A stretch of 30,466 nucleotides of DNA from JANWKA01 sp035533815 (GTDB taxonomy: Bacteria; Bacteroidota; Bacteroidia; Chitinophagales; Chitinophagaceae): assembly GCA_035533815.1 (NCBI GenBank), contig DATLTB010000066.1:1-30466 (forward strand). Reading direction: 5' to 3'. This document shows, piece by piece, positions 23,704 through 30,466 of this stretch. Position 1 is the stretch's first letter. Every line of letters starts with the position of its first letter. The notes below the pieces were generated by a model. That model was not told the DNA's origin. It did no database searches and saw only the letters and a list, made by a program, of their open reading frames with translations. Made by a program: the position numbers and the translations under genes.

Positions 23704-25689
23704 TCATTTATAACTTCTTTGGCTTGGGTGAACTACTTCAAATTCCAGGGGTTCCGGATGCATCTCAAATCTGCCGCTTTCTCCATATTCCCAGGCTCCC
23801 ACATAACAAAAATGGTCATCATCCCTCCTGGCTTCACCGTCCTCGGTCTGAAATTCCTCCCGGAAATGCCCCCCGCAACTTTCATTGCGGTTCAGGGCAT
23901 CCAGACAAACCAGTTCTCCCAGTTCCAAAAAATCAGCCACCCGGCCTCCCTTTTCAAGTTCAGGGTTAAAACTGTCCCGGATTCCTGGTATGCGGACTTC
24001 TTTCCAGAATTGTTCCCGAAGGGATTTAATTTCCGAAATGGCTTCTCTCAGCCTGTTTTCTTTCCTGGACATCCCGCATTTCTCCCACATGATCCTGCCC
24101 AGGGCTTTATGAAAATGATCCACCGTATACTTTCCCCGGACCCCCATCAGGCGATCCAGTTGACTGCGTACCTCTTGTTCTGACTGTTCGAATGCAGGAT
24201 GGGTCAGCGGGTAGGCCGGTGACCGGATCTCCCCGGCCAGATAATTTCCCAAAGTATAGGGAATCACGAAATATCCATCCCCAAGACCCTGCATCAGGGC
24301 CGATGCACCCAGGCGGTTTGCGCCATGATCCGAAAAATTGCACTCCCCCAGGGCATATAAACCGGTTATGGTAGTCATCAGTTCATAATCCACCCAAAGC
24401 CCTCCCATGGTGTAATGCACGGCGGGAAAAATGCGCATCGGGGTATAATATGGGTCTTCCCCGGTGATCTTTTCATACATTTCAAAGAGGTTGCCGTATT
24501 TTTCCTTCATCACTTCCCTGCCCATGCCCAAGATCCGGTCCTGATCCGCCCCGGTCTCCTGTTGCTGATGGGCAACTGTCCGGCCAAATCTTTCAATCGC
24601 GTCTGCAAAATCCAGGAAAACTGCCTGTTTGGAATTGCCTACCCCAAATCCTTCATCACATCTTTCCTTGGCTGCCCTGGAAGCCACATCTCTTGGTACC
24701 AGGTTGCCGAAAGCAGGGTACCTCCTTTCCAGATAATAATCTCTTTCTTCGGGCGGAATAGCAGCGGGTGCCCGGTTGTCCCCTTTTTGCTTCGGCACCC
24801 AGATCCGGCCATCGTTTCGAAGCGATTCAGACATCAGGGTGAGCTTGGACTGGTGATCTCCCGAAACCGGAATGCAGGTGGGATGAATCTGGGTATAACA
24901 GGGATTGGCGAAATAAGCTCCTTTCTTATGTGCTTTCCAGGCAGCGGTCACGTTGGAACCCATGGCATTGGTGGACAGATAGAAGACATTCCCGTATCCG
25001 CCGGTGCAGAGCAGCACGGCATTCCCCTGATATCGTTCCAGGGCTCCGGTCACCAGATTACGGGCGATTATACCCTTGGCCCTGCCTTCAATGATCACCA
25101 GATCCATCATCTCATGGCGGGCATGCATCGTTACATTGCCCAGGGCCACCTGGCGTTCCAGGGCTGCATAGGCACCCAGCAGGAGCTGCTGGCCGGTTTG
25201 TCCTGCAGCATAAAAGGTCCGCTCCACCTGCACTCCCCCAAAAGAACGGTTACTCAGCATGCCGCCATATTCCCTGGCAAAAGGTACTCCCTGAGCGACA
25301 CACTGATCAATAATACTGGAGCTTATTTCTGCCAGCCGGTATACATTAGCTTCCCTGGACCGGTAATCCCCTCCTTTTACCGTATCGTAAAACAAGCGGA
25401 ATACGGAATCCCCGTCATTCTGATAATTTTTAGCCGCATTGATACCGCCCTGTGCGGCAATGCTGTGTGCCCTCCGGGGACTATCCTGGAAACAAAACGC
25501 ACTGACATGATACCCTAGTTCAGCCAGTGAAGCTGCCGCAGATGCACCTGCGAGACCCGTACCCACCACGATGATTTCCAGTTTTCGCTTATTGGCCGGA
25601 TTGACCAGTTTGCAGGTGCTTTTATACTGGGTCCACTTTCTGTCCAGAGGACCTTCTGGTATTTTTGCAAGTAAATCCATAAGTTTCAA
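23704..25689 (-). CDS. sdhA: succinate dehydrogenase/fumarate reductase flavoprotein subunit
   Basis: Catalytic subunit of complex II, 661 residues, interconverting succinate and fumarate in the cytoplasm. The FAD-binding GxGxxG lies at residues 43-48 (VVGTGLAGAS), and H75 in RRAHSIAAQGGINA is the expected site of covalent FAD attachment. Substrate-site segments are HPTCIPVSGDHQSKLTLMSE, HYTMGGLWVDYE, and GECNFSDHGANRLGASALMQ near the capping domain. The long form and sequence are those of the B. subtilis/Bacteroidota type E-like enzyme. It sits between sdhC (26-base gap) and sdhB (7-base gap). A second in-frame ATG at codon 4 is an alternative start. Nothing is missing. Confidence 0.97.
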   Translation of the reverse strand: MKLMDLLAKIPEGPLDRKWTQYKSTCKLVNPANKRKLEIIVVGTGLAGASAAASLAELGYHVSAFCFQDSPRRAHSIAAQGGINAAKNYQNDGDSVFRLFYDTVKGGDYRSREANVYRLAEISSSIIDQCVAQGVPFAREYGGMLSNRSFGGVQVERTFYAAGQTGQQLLLGAYAALERQVALGNVTMHARHEMMDLVIIEGRAKGIIARNLVTGALERYQGNAVLLCTGGYGNVFYLSTNAMGSNVTAAWKAHKKGAYFANPCYTQIHPTCIPVSGDHQSKLTLMSESLRNDGRIWVPKQKGDNRAPAAIPPEERDYYLERRYPAFGNLVPRDVASRAAKERCDEGFGVGNSKQAVFLDFADAIERFGRTVAHQQQETGADQDRILGMGREVMKEKYGNLFEMYEKITGEDPYYTPMRIFPAVHYTMGGLWVDYELMTTITGLYALGECNFSDHGANRLGASALMQGLGDGYFVIPYTLGNYLAGEIRSPAYPLTHPAFEQSEQEVRSQLDRLMGVRGKYTVDHFHKALGRIMWEKCGMSRKENRLREAISEIKSLREQFWKEVRIPGIRDSFNPELEKGGRVADFLELGELVCLDALNRNESCGGHFREEFQTEDGEARRDDDHFCYVGAWEYGESGRFEMHPEPLEFEVVHPSQRSYK

Positions 25690-25715
25690 AAAGCCGGAAA
25701 GTCAACCGGTTGAGC

Positions 25716-26384
25716 TCATTGTACCAGTTTAAAGTAAAAAGATAGGGGCATCAGGGCAAAGATCACCGGGATCAGGATGGAATAAGCAGTCCCCAGGGCT
25801 TTCACCAAAGGAATATATTTTTTGGAATCGAGACCGAAAGTCCTGAACGCACTATGGAACCCATGTAACAGATGCCAGAACAGGGAAAACAGGCCAGCCA
25901 GGTAGACGATCACCACCCAGCCATGGCTGAATTCTCTTTTCATCCGCAAAAACAGGTTAAGCTCCTTTCCATGAATGATCATGTGATATCTGTTCGGTCC
26001 CCAGAACTCGGAAAGATGCACCACCAGAAAGATGAGGATCAGGGTGCCCAGCAGGCCCATGGAGCGGGAATACCAGGTGCTGTTCTGGTTCCGATGGCTA
26101 ACTTTATAACGTACAGGGCGCCTCCTGCTGTTCTGGATTGTCAGCATTATACCCTGGATGATATGTAACAGGATACCGGCAAAGAGCCCCAGTTCCAGGA
26201 TATGCATGATCCAGTTGAACCCCATGAAATGGGCCACGGTAAGAAAGGTCTTACCCTGGTCGGGTACGAAAATACAGCAATTGATGCCGCAGTGGATGAT
26301 CAGGAAGACAACCAGGAAAAGCCCGGTGAACCCCATAACGAATTTCTTACCTACCCCGGAGGTCAGGAACTGCTTCCAGTACAT
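25716..26384 (-). CDS. sdhC: succinate dehydrogenase cytochrome b subunit
   Basis: Single membrane anchor of complex II, 222 residues with five hydrophobic helices (about 13-31, 56-80, 108-126, 152-172, 195-217). Several His within or near helices (e.g. H31, H61, H74, and HLLHGFHSAFRTFG near 172-185) are candidates for the two heme b ligands and the quinone site. This fused, diheme, one-anchor arrangement is typical of Bacteroidota. The ATG at 26384 (MYWKQFLTSGVGKKFVMGFT) was chosen over an in-frame ATG at 26444 because the latter's extra 20 residues span an exact promoter -7 box at 26409-26416. First gene of sdhCAB. Confidence 0.93.
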   Translation of the reverse strand: MYWKQFLTSGVGKKFVMGFTGLFLVVFLIIHCGINCCIFVPDQGKTFLTVAHFMGFNWIMHILELGLFAGILLHIIQGIMLTIQNSRRRPVRYKVSHRNQNSTWYSRSMGLLGTLILIFLVVHLSEFWGPNRYHMIIHGKELNLFLRMKREFSHGWVVIVYLAGLFSLFWHLLHGFHSAFRTFGLDSKKYIPLVKALGTAYSILIPVIFALMPLSFYFKLVQ

Positions 26385-26408
26385 AGCTGCAAAATTTGAA
26401 AGCCAGGT

Positions 26409-26438
26409 CAAATTTACACCATGCCCGGAGAAAACAAG
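26409..26438 (-). promoter_or_regulatory. Bacteroidota-type promoter of sdhCAB
   Basis: On the minus strand the exact -7 box TAAATTTG (26416-26409) follows CTTG (26438-26435) after 18 bases, slightly short of the usual 19-21. It lies 24 bases before the sdhC ATG at 26384 and within the longer open frame, which argues for the shorter protein. Confidence 0.5.
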
Positions 26439-26453
26439 AATCAAATTGCAGGC

Positions 26454-27017
26454 TCAGTTTAACCTTTTCATCATGTCATTATCCAGCTGGCTGAAGAGGT
26501 GCTGAGGGAGAAAGGTCCTCCAGCCGGTATTATCTATCAGGTGGACGTATCGGTCCAGTCGGGCCCTCTTGAACTCTTCAGTTACCTGACGCTGCATATT
26601 AAGGCCCACGATCCATCCTCCGCTGTCTTTGATATCCTCCCACCATTCTTCATAATAGCAATCATCCGAACTGTGAAAGTTCAGGATATTCTCTGCGATC
26701 AGGATGAATTTGGTGATCCCCCGGGCGATCATAAAATCGATCAGTTCCCGCTTTAGGGTCATGATGTCATTTTCAATGGCGTCATTCCATTCCCCGATCA
26801 TTTCGATAATGGCAAAACTGAACGGGTAATCCGCATACAGGACCTTGACATATAAGGTGGGAGAACCAATCTCATCCCATTGGGGATGTATAAAATAATT
26901 ATATATCGCATGGGTATAGGCAAACTCACTGTAACTCCTTCCGTAAAACGGGGAATCCTCATCTTCCTCCGCCATGTAAAGATGCCTCCAGTTGTAAAAT
27001 GGTTCAATATCATGCAT
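26454..27017 (-). CDS. hypothetical protein downstream of murQ
   Basis: 187 residues, no family recognised. Rich in Tyr, Trp, Phe and acidic residues in the first 70 residues (EPFYNWRHLYMAEEDEDSPF), then FSFAIIEMIGEWNDAIENDI and a hydrophobic strand ITKFILIAENILNFH, followed by an acidic YYEEWWEDIKDSGGWIVGLN. No signal peptide or membrane helix, so a soluble cytoplasmic alpha/beta protein. The order and spacing (29 bases after the murQ stop, same strand) make it the third gene of the kinase-murQ run unless the short hairpin at 27038-27055 ends that transcript. The length and density of ordered secondary structure suggest a real, conserved Bacteroidota gene, but its role is not visible. Confidence 0.8.
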   Translation of the reverse strand: MHDIEPFYNWRHLYMAEEDEDSPFYGRSYSEFAYTHAIYNYFIHPQWDEIGSPTLYVKVLYADYPFSFAIIEMIGEWNDAIENDIMTLKRELIDFMIARGITKFILIAENILNFHSSDDCYYEEWWEDIKDSGGWIVGLNMQRQVTEEFKRARLDRYVHLIDNTGWRTFLPQHLFSQLDNDMMKRLN

Positions 27018-27037
27018 ACCCGCTAATCCGGGAGGAG

Positions 27038-27055
27038 GGAGCCTGATCAGGCTCC
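27038..27055. terminator. palindrome overlapping the murQ stop codon
   Basis: Perfect 18-bp palindrome GGAGCCTGATCAGGCTCC, able to form a 7-bp stem with a GATC loop; the murQ stop codon lies inside it. There is no T-run after it on the minus strand, so it is a weak candidate terminator or processing site between murQ and the next gene. Confidence 0.25.
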
Positions 27056-27862
27056 TTCCTGTACCGCTTTTTTAACACTCCCATATTTCAGCAATAAATC
27101 CTTTGCTTTTTGGTAATCCGTCAACTGCAGGCCTTCCATGACCATTTTCACCCCGCGGTCCATCAGTTTTTCATTGCTCAGTTGCATATGTACCATTTTA
27201 TTATCTTCCACCCTGCCCAGCCGGATCATGACCGCTGTGGAGATCATATTCAACACCAACTTCTGGGCGGTGCCGCATTTCATCCGCGTGCTCCCAGTCA
27301 CAAATTCTGGGCCTACTTCCACTTCCACCGGGTAATCTGATGCCATCGCGAGCGGGGATCCAGGATTGCAGGTGATGCATCCGGTCAGGATCCCATTTTT
27401 CCGGCACATGGCCAAGGCCCCCAAAACATAGGGAGTGGTTCCGCTTGCAGCAATTCCAAGGACAAAATCCCGGTAGCAAACCTGAAATGACTGCAGGTCC
27501 TTCCAGCCCTGGCCCGGATCATCTTCCGCAAATTCCACCGCCTGGCGGATAGCCTGATCCCCACCTGCCATCAGGCCGACCACCAGACCCTGGGGAACGC
27601 CAAAGGTAGGGGGACATTCTGATGCGTCTACAATGCCCAGCCGTCCGCTGGTCCCTGCCCCGATATAGAACAGGCGTCCCCCCGCAAGCATCTTGTCGGC
27701 AGCTGCTGTGGCGAGTTCCGCGATCCGGGGAATCCATTTCTCCACGCAGAGGGCCACTGTCTGGTCCTCTGCGTTGATATGCCTGAGTATCTCCTGGGTA
27801 CCCATACGCTCCAGATGGTGGTAGGGTGAAGCAGTTTCGGTGATTTTGCGAAAATCGGTCAT
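27047..27862 (-). CDS. murQ: N-acetylmuramic acid 6-phosphate etherase
   Basis: Cleaves the lactyl ether of MurNAc-6-phosphate to give GlcNAc-6-phosphate and lactate in cytoplasmic cell-wall recycling. 271 residues with a SIS sugar-isomerase fold. The phosphate-binding loop is YIGAGTSGRLGIVDASECPP, with catalytic E82, and the second acid E113 (FAEDD), corresponding to E83 and E114 of the E. coli enzyme. GIAASGTTPYVLGAL and GSTRMKCGTAQKLVLN are further family signatures. The ATG at 27862 (MTDFRKITET) is the family start; a frame extending to 27934 overlaps the preceding gene. It begins 11 bases after the stop of the sugar kinase gene, so the two are co-transcribed. Confidence 0.95.
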   Translation of the reverse strand: MTDFRKITETASPYHHLERMGTQEILRHINAEDQTVALCVEKWIPRIAELATAAADKMLAGGRLFYIGAGTSGRLGIVDASECPPTFGVPQGLVVGLMAGGDQAIRQAVEFAEDDPGQGWKDLQSFQVCYRDFVLGIAASGTTPYVLGALAMCRKNGILTGCITCNPGSPLAMASDYPVEVEVGPEFVTGSTRMKCGTAQKLVLNMISTAVMIRLGRVEDNKMVHMQLSNEKLMDRGVKMVMEGLQLTDYQKAKDLLLKYGSVKKAVQEGA

Positions 27863-27873
27863 GATGAATCCGG

Positions 27874-28728
27874 TTAATCCAATTGATGAAAAGCGATCAG
27901 TCCATCCATGGGGCTGCGCAGGATACGCCCGCACTCAAGCTCATATAGCCGACACATATCCTGCAACACATCCCGGAACATCCAGGCGATGCTTCCAGTG
28001 AAATGAACGGGGACCTTCCAGCTTTCCCTGTATTTATAGATATGATTGTAAAAAAAATCATGGAAGCCGTCCTCGATGATATTTTCCACCATATAATGCC
28101 CCCGGTTCTGATCCAGGAAGCTGGCAAAACCAGCCAGGAAACGGTTTGGTAAAGGTTTTTTATACACTTGCTCCAGGATCTCATGCGGAGTGACCCGGTA
28201 CTGTTGTTCAAACCGGGCTTTCAGGTCGGGTTCAAAAGTGTGATACAGGTAAAATTGAAGGATTTTTTTCCCAAAGTAGGCCCCACTTCCTTCATCCCCC
28301 AGAATGAAGCCGAGGCCCGGATTGTTTTTGACTATGCGCCGGCCATCATAATAGCAGGAGTTTGACCCGGTACCCAGGATGCAGGCAACTCCCCTCTCAT
28401 GTAGACACAGGGCCCGTGCCGCACCGAGGAGGTCATGGGTTACCTGAATTGTGGCTGAAGGAAAGACAGATCGAAATGCCTTTCTGACAAGGGTTGCATT
28501 AGCCGGGTTGGCACATCCGGTTCCGTAATAAAAAATTTTTCCCTGGGCAGCCGGATGCCGGATCCTCCCGGGCAATTCCGACTCCAGCACCTGACGGATC
28601 TGCAACCCGGTCTGGAAATACGGACTGATTCCCTGGGTCCGGGTCCTTTTCCGTTTATTCCCTGCCAGCAGGCACCAGTCTGTTTTGGTGGATCCGCTGT
28701 CCGCAATCAATATGTTATTTTCAGCCAT
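27874..28728 (-). CDS. BadF/BcrA-type sugar kinase, probable MurNAc/GlcNAc kinase
   Basis: 284-residue ASKHA-fold kinase of the BadF/BadG/BcrA/BcrD family, which includes N-acetylglucosamine kinase and the MurK enzymes. The phosphate-1 loop is ADSGSTKTDW at about 9-18, the probable catalytic base is D99 (VTHDLLGA), the second phosphate loop is CILGTGSNS at about 116-124, and GFILGDEGSGAYFGKK follows. The gene directly precedes murQ (11 bases), matching the murK-murQ pairing described in Tannerella forsythia, so its likely job is to phosphorylate MurNAc to the MurQ substrate. This is inference; GlcNAc remains an alternative. The ATG at 28728 was chosen over the in-frame ATG at 28962, which runs antisense into the protease gene. 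Confidence 0.88.
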   Translation of the reverse strand: MAENNILIADSGSTKTDWCLLAGNKRKRTRTQGISPYFQTGLQIRQVLESELPGRIRHPAAQGKIFYYGTGCANPANATLVRKAFRSVFPSATIQVTHDLLGAARALCLHERGVACILGTGSNSCYYDGRRIVKNNPGLGFILGDEGSGAYFGKKILQFYLYHTFEPDLKARFEQQYRVTPHEILEQVYKKPLPNRFLAGFASFLDQNRGHYMVENIIEDGFHDFFYNHIYKYRESWKVPVHFTGSIAWMFRDVLQDMCRLYELECGRILRSPMDGLIAFHQLD

Positions 28729-28778
28729 TGCCAGGTGAATAACTGCAGGGTCTGCAACTTCAAACTCCTGAATTATCC

Positions 28779-28796
28779 TAATTTTGCCCAAATTTA
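28779..28796. promoter_or_regulatory. back-to-back divergent -7 boxes
   Basis: TAATTTTG on the + strand (28779-28786) and TAAATTTG on the minus strand (28796-28789), both exact TAnnTTTG, separated by two bases between the kinase and protease genes. They lie 72 bases before the protease start and 60 before the kinase start. No clear -33 TTTG accompanies either. Confidence 0.4.
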
Positions 28797-28858
28797 CAGG
28801 AAAGCTACAGGGGATTCTCCGGACTTGTAAAATAATTAGCCAGCCCAAAAAAAGTGAT

Positions 28859-30463
28859 ATGGAATACAATAAAAAGTACAGGGTGTTTTTTCCCCTGCTA
28901 TTCTCCCTGGTGCTGGCACTGGGCATGTACTTCGGGTTCAAGCTGAGAGATATGGCAGGCAACCATTACCGGGTTTTTTTCCATGGAATACCTGGAGGAA
29001 CCCTCCAGGAAGTCATGGATTTAGTTGCGCTGAAATATGTGGATTCCGTGAAGAAAAGTACCCTGAGAAAAGATGCCATCAATGGGATCCTCAACCACCT
29101 GGACCCCCATTCCATATATATCACTCCTTCCCAGTTGCAACAAGTCAACAATGATCTGGAAGGTAATTTTCAGGGGATTGGGATCGAGTTCAGTATGTTC
29201 AGCGACACGGTCAACATCACCTCCGTTTTACCCAATGGACCTGCGGAGACCGCAGGGTTGCGGATGGGTGACCGGATCATCCGGGTGAATGATTCCCTGG
29301 TTTCCGGGGTACATTTTGGGCCCCGCAGGGTCAGGAACCTGATGCATGCTTCGGGAGGGAACCCCATTGAACTGACTATCCTGCGCAAGGACCGGCTCAG
29401 GACCATTGAAATCAATCCAGGGAACGTTTCAGTATCCCCCATTGATGCCAGTTACATGATCGTTCCTGGTATGGGGTATATCCGCATTAACCGGTTTTCA
29501 GACAATACCTATGATGAGTTCATGAAGGCCATCACTGCCCTGAAGGCCCACGGGATGCGAAAGCTGATCATTGATCTTAGGGGTAATCCAGGAGGATTCC
29601 TGGATGCTGCCACCCATATTGCCGATGAACTCCTGGATGACCATAAGCTGATCGTGTATACCCAGGGAAAAGATTTCCCCCGGACAAATTATTATTGCAC
29701 TAAACCTGGATTATTTGAAAAGGGCAAATTGGCCATATTAGTGGATGAAGGATCCGCTTCTGCCAGTGAAATCCTCGCCGGTGCCATACAGGACTGGGAC
29801 AGGGGCCTGATCATCGGCAGGAGGACCTTCGGAAAAGGACTGGTCCAGGAACAATATCCCCTCGAGGATGGCGGAGCCCTGCGCCTGACGGTAGCCCGGT
29901 ATTACATCCCTTCCGGAAGATGCATCCAGAAACCCTATAATCATGGATTTGCCGCTTATGATGAAGACATCATCAACAGGTTCAATCATGGTGAATTCCT
30001 CAACGCCGATAGTATACGGATCAATGATACCACCCGGTACAGGACCCTCGTGAAAGGCAGGATCGTATACGGGGGCGGGGGGATAACCCCGGATATATTC
30101 GTTCCTTTTGACACCACCCGGGTGGACCGCCTGATGAGCGATATCTATTCCCGCAGCATCCTGGAAGATTTCACATATCATTATTTCAACAGGCACCCGT
30201 CCATTTTCAGCGAATTCACCTCCCCCGGCAATTTCAGCCGGCATTTTGAAATCAGCCCAGGCCTGATGCAGGATTTCACCCGGTTTGCCATTGCAGACAG
30301 CATTACCGCTATCCGCAGTATGAACAAAAAGGAATCCGCAATCATCGGGGATCGCATGAAATCCTTTTTTGCCCGGGATATCTGGAGAAACGAGGGGTAT
30401 TTTGTGGTCGCCAACAGCTATGACCCCGTTGTTCAGCGGGCCATACATGCATTGGGGGATTAA
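28859..30463 (+). CDS. S41 family C-terminal processing peptidase with PDZ domain
   Basis: Periplasmic or envelope protease of the CtpA/Prc family, 534 residues, which trims proteins at their C-terminus. An N-terminal hydrophobic anchor occupies about residues 8-28. A PDZ domain follows at about 100-180 (FQGIGIEFSMFSDTVNITSV, then GDRIIRVNDSLV). The catalytic Ser-Lys dyad is S301 in DEGSASASEI and K326 in TFGKGLVQEQ. The 25-residue spacing equals that of the D1 protease S372/K397. A C-terminal helical region extends beyond the protease core. ATG at 28859 (MEYNKKYRVFFP) was preferred to 28784 because it places the anchor at the start. The gene is complete, ending three bases before the window end, and diverges from the kinase gene. 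Confidence 0.94.
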   Translation: MEYNKKYRVFFPLLFSLVLALGMYFGFKLRDMAGNHYRVFFHGIPGGTLQEVMDLVALKYVDSVKKSTLRKDAINGILNHLDPHSIYITPSQLQQVNNDLEGNFQGIGIEFSMFSDTVNITSVLPNGPAETAGLRMGDRIIRVNDSLVSGVHFGPRRVRNLMHASGGNPIELTILRKDRLRTIEINPGNVSVSPIDASYMIVPGMGYIRINRFSDNTYDEFMKAITALKAHGMRKLIIDLRGNPGGFLDAATHIADELLDDHKLIVYTQGKDFPRTNYYCTKPGLFEKGKLAILVDEGSASASEILAGAIQDWDRGLIIGRRTFGKGLVQEQYPLEDGGALRLTVARYYIPSGRCIQKPYNHGFAAYDEDIINRFNHGEFLNADSIRINDTTRYRTLVKGRIVYGGGGITPDIFVPFDTTRVDRLMSDIYSRSILEDFTYHYFNRHPSIFSEFTSPGNFSRHFEISPGLMQDFTRFAIADSITAIRSMNKKESAIIGDRMKSFFARDIWRNEGYFVVANSYDPVVQRAIHALGD

Positions 30464-30466
30464 AAA

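Noticed and set aside
24415..25518. 367-codon open frame on the + strand
   Set aside because: Fully antisense to sdhA, which carries all flavoprotein motifs; a codon-bias shadow.
27874..28962. Longer start for the sugar kinase at 28962
   Set aside because: The extra 78 residues run antisense into the protease gene and across the divergent promoter region; the kinase fold begins at MAENNILIADSGSTKTD (28728).
29738..30448. 236-codon open frame on the minus strand
   Set aside because: Antisense to the S41 protease, which has an intact catalytic dyad.
1..30466. CRISPR arrays, tRNA, rRNA, insertion sequences
   Set aside because: No regularly spaced short repeats, cloverleaf-like sequences, rRNA segments or transposase motifs were noticed on reading the window; this was by eye, not by search tools.

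Overview
The window looks like a chromosomal stretch of a Bacteroidota bacterium, most likely in or near Chitinophagaceae. Four things point there. Several upstream regions carry the Bacteroidota promoter signature (TTTG, about 20 bases, TAnnTTTG). The succinate dehydrogenase has three subunits with a single cytochrome b subunit. There is a very large signal-peptide beta-barrel protein and a secreted carboxypeptidase-regulatory-like domain protein. Shine-Dalgarno sequences are weak. The assignment is inferred from gene content; no rRNA or other marker is present.

Layout. Bases 2-6580 hold a complete four-gene Wadjet (JetABCD, type I-like) plasmid-defence operon on the + strand, cut immediately upstream of jetA so its promoter is not visible. 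A gene-free stretch and a membrane-anchored coiled-coil gene (7017-7985) follow. That gene converges, across a symmetrical terminator hairpin, on an outer-membrane beta-barrel gene of unknown function (8054-11542, minus). Next come a Tat-exported Gfo/Idh/MocA oxidoreductase (minus), a divergent 7TM-PAS-PAS histidine kinase overlapping a stand-alone receiver protein (plus), a VOC dioxygenase-like protein, and a YbiT-like ABC-F ATPase whose second Walker A motif is lost (both minus).

From 18.2 to 22.9 kb the window is gene-poor and accessory in character. It holds an NTF2/SnoaL-like lipoprotein, a small carboxypeptidase-regulatory-like protein, a stretch with probable decayed coding sequence, a small Cys-motif gene bracketed by two 141-bp direct repeats (about 94% identical by eye), and an isochorismatase-like hydrolase lacking the usual nucleophilic Cys. 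Both repeats contain an E. coli-like TTGACA-N17-TATTAC promoter reading toward the gene side.

The right part is housekeeping: sdhCAB (26384-22929, minus); a three-gene minus-strand run of a BadF/BcrA-type sugar kinase (MurK-like), murQ and an unknown 187-residue protein, suggesting MurNAc recycling; and a divergent S41 C-terminal processing protease with PDZ domain at the right edge.

The one recognised multi-gene system with an exotic function is Wadjet, which is already described. The least explained elements are the repeat-flanked gene at 20998-21779, the barrel protein, and the unknown gene attached to murK-murQ. No CRISPR array, tRNA, rRNA or intact transposase was seen.
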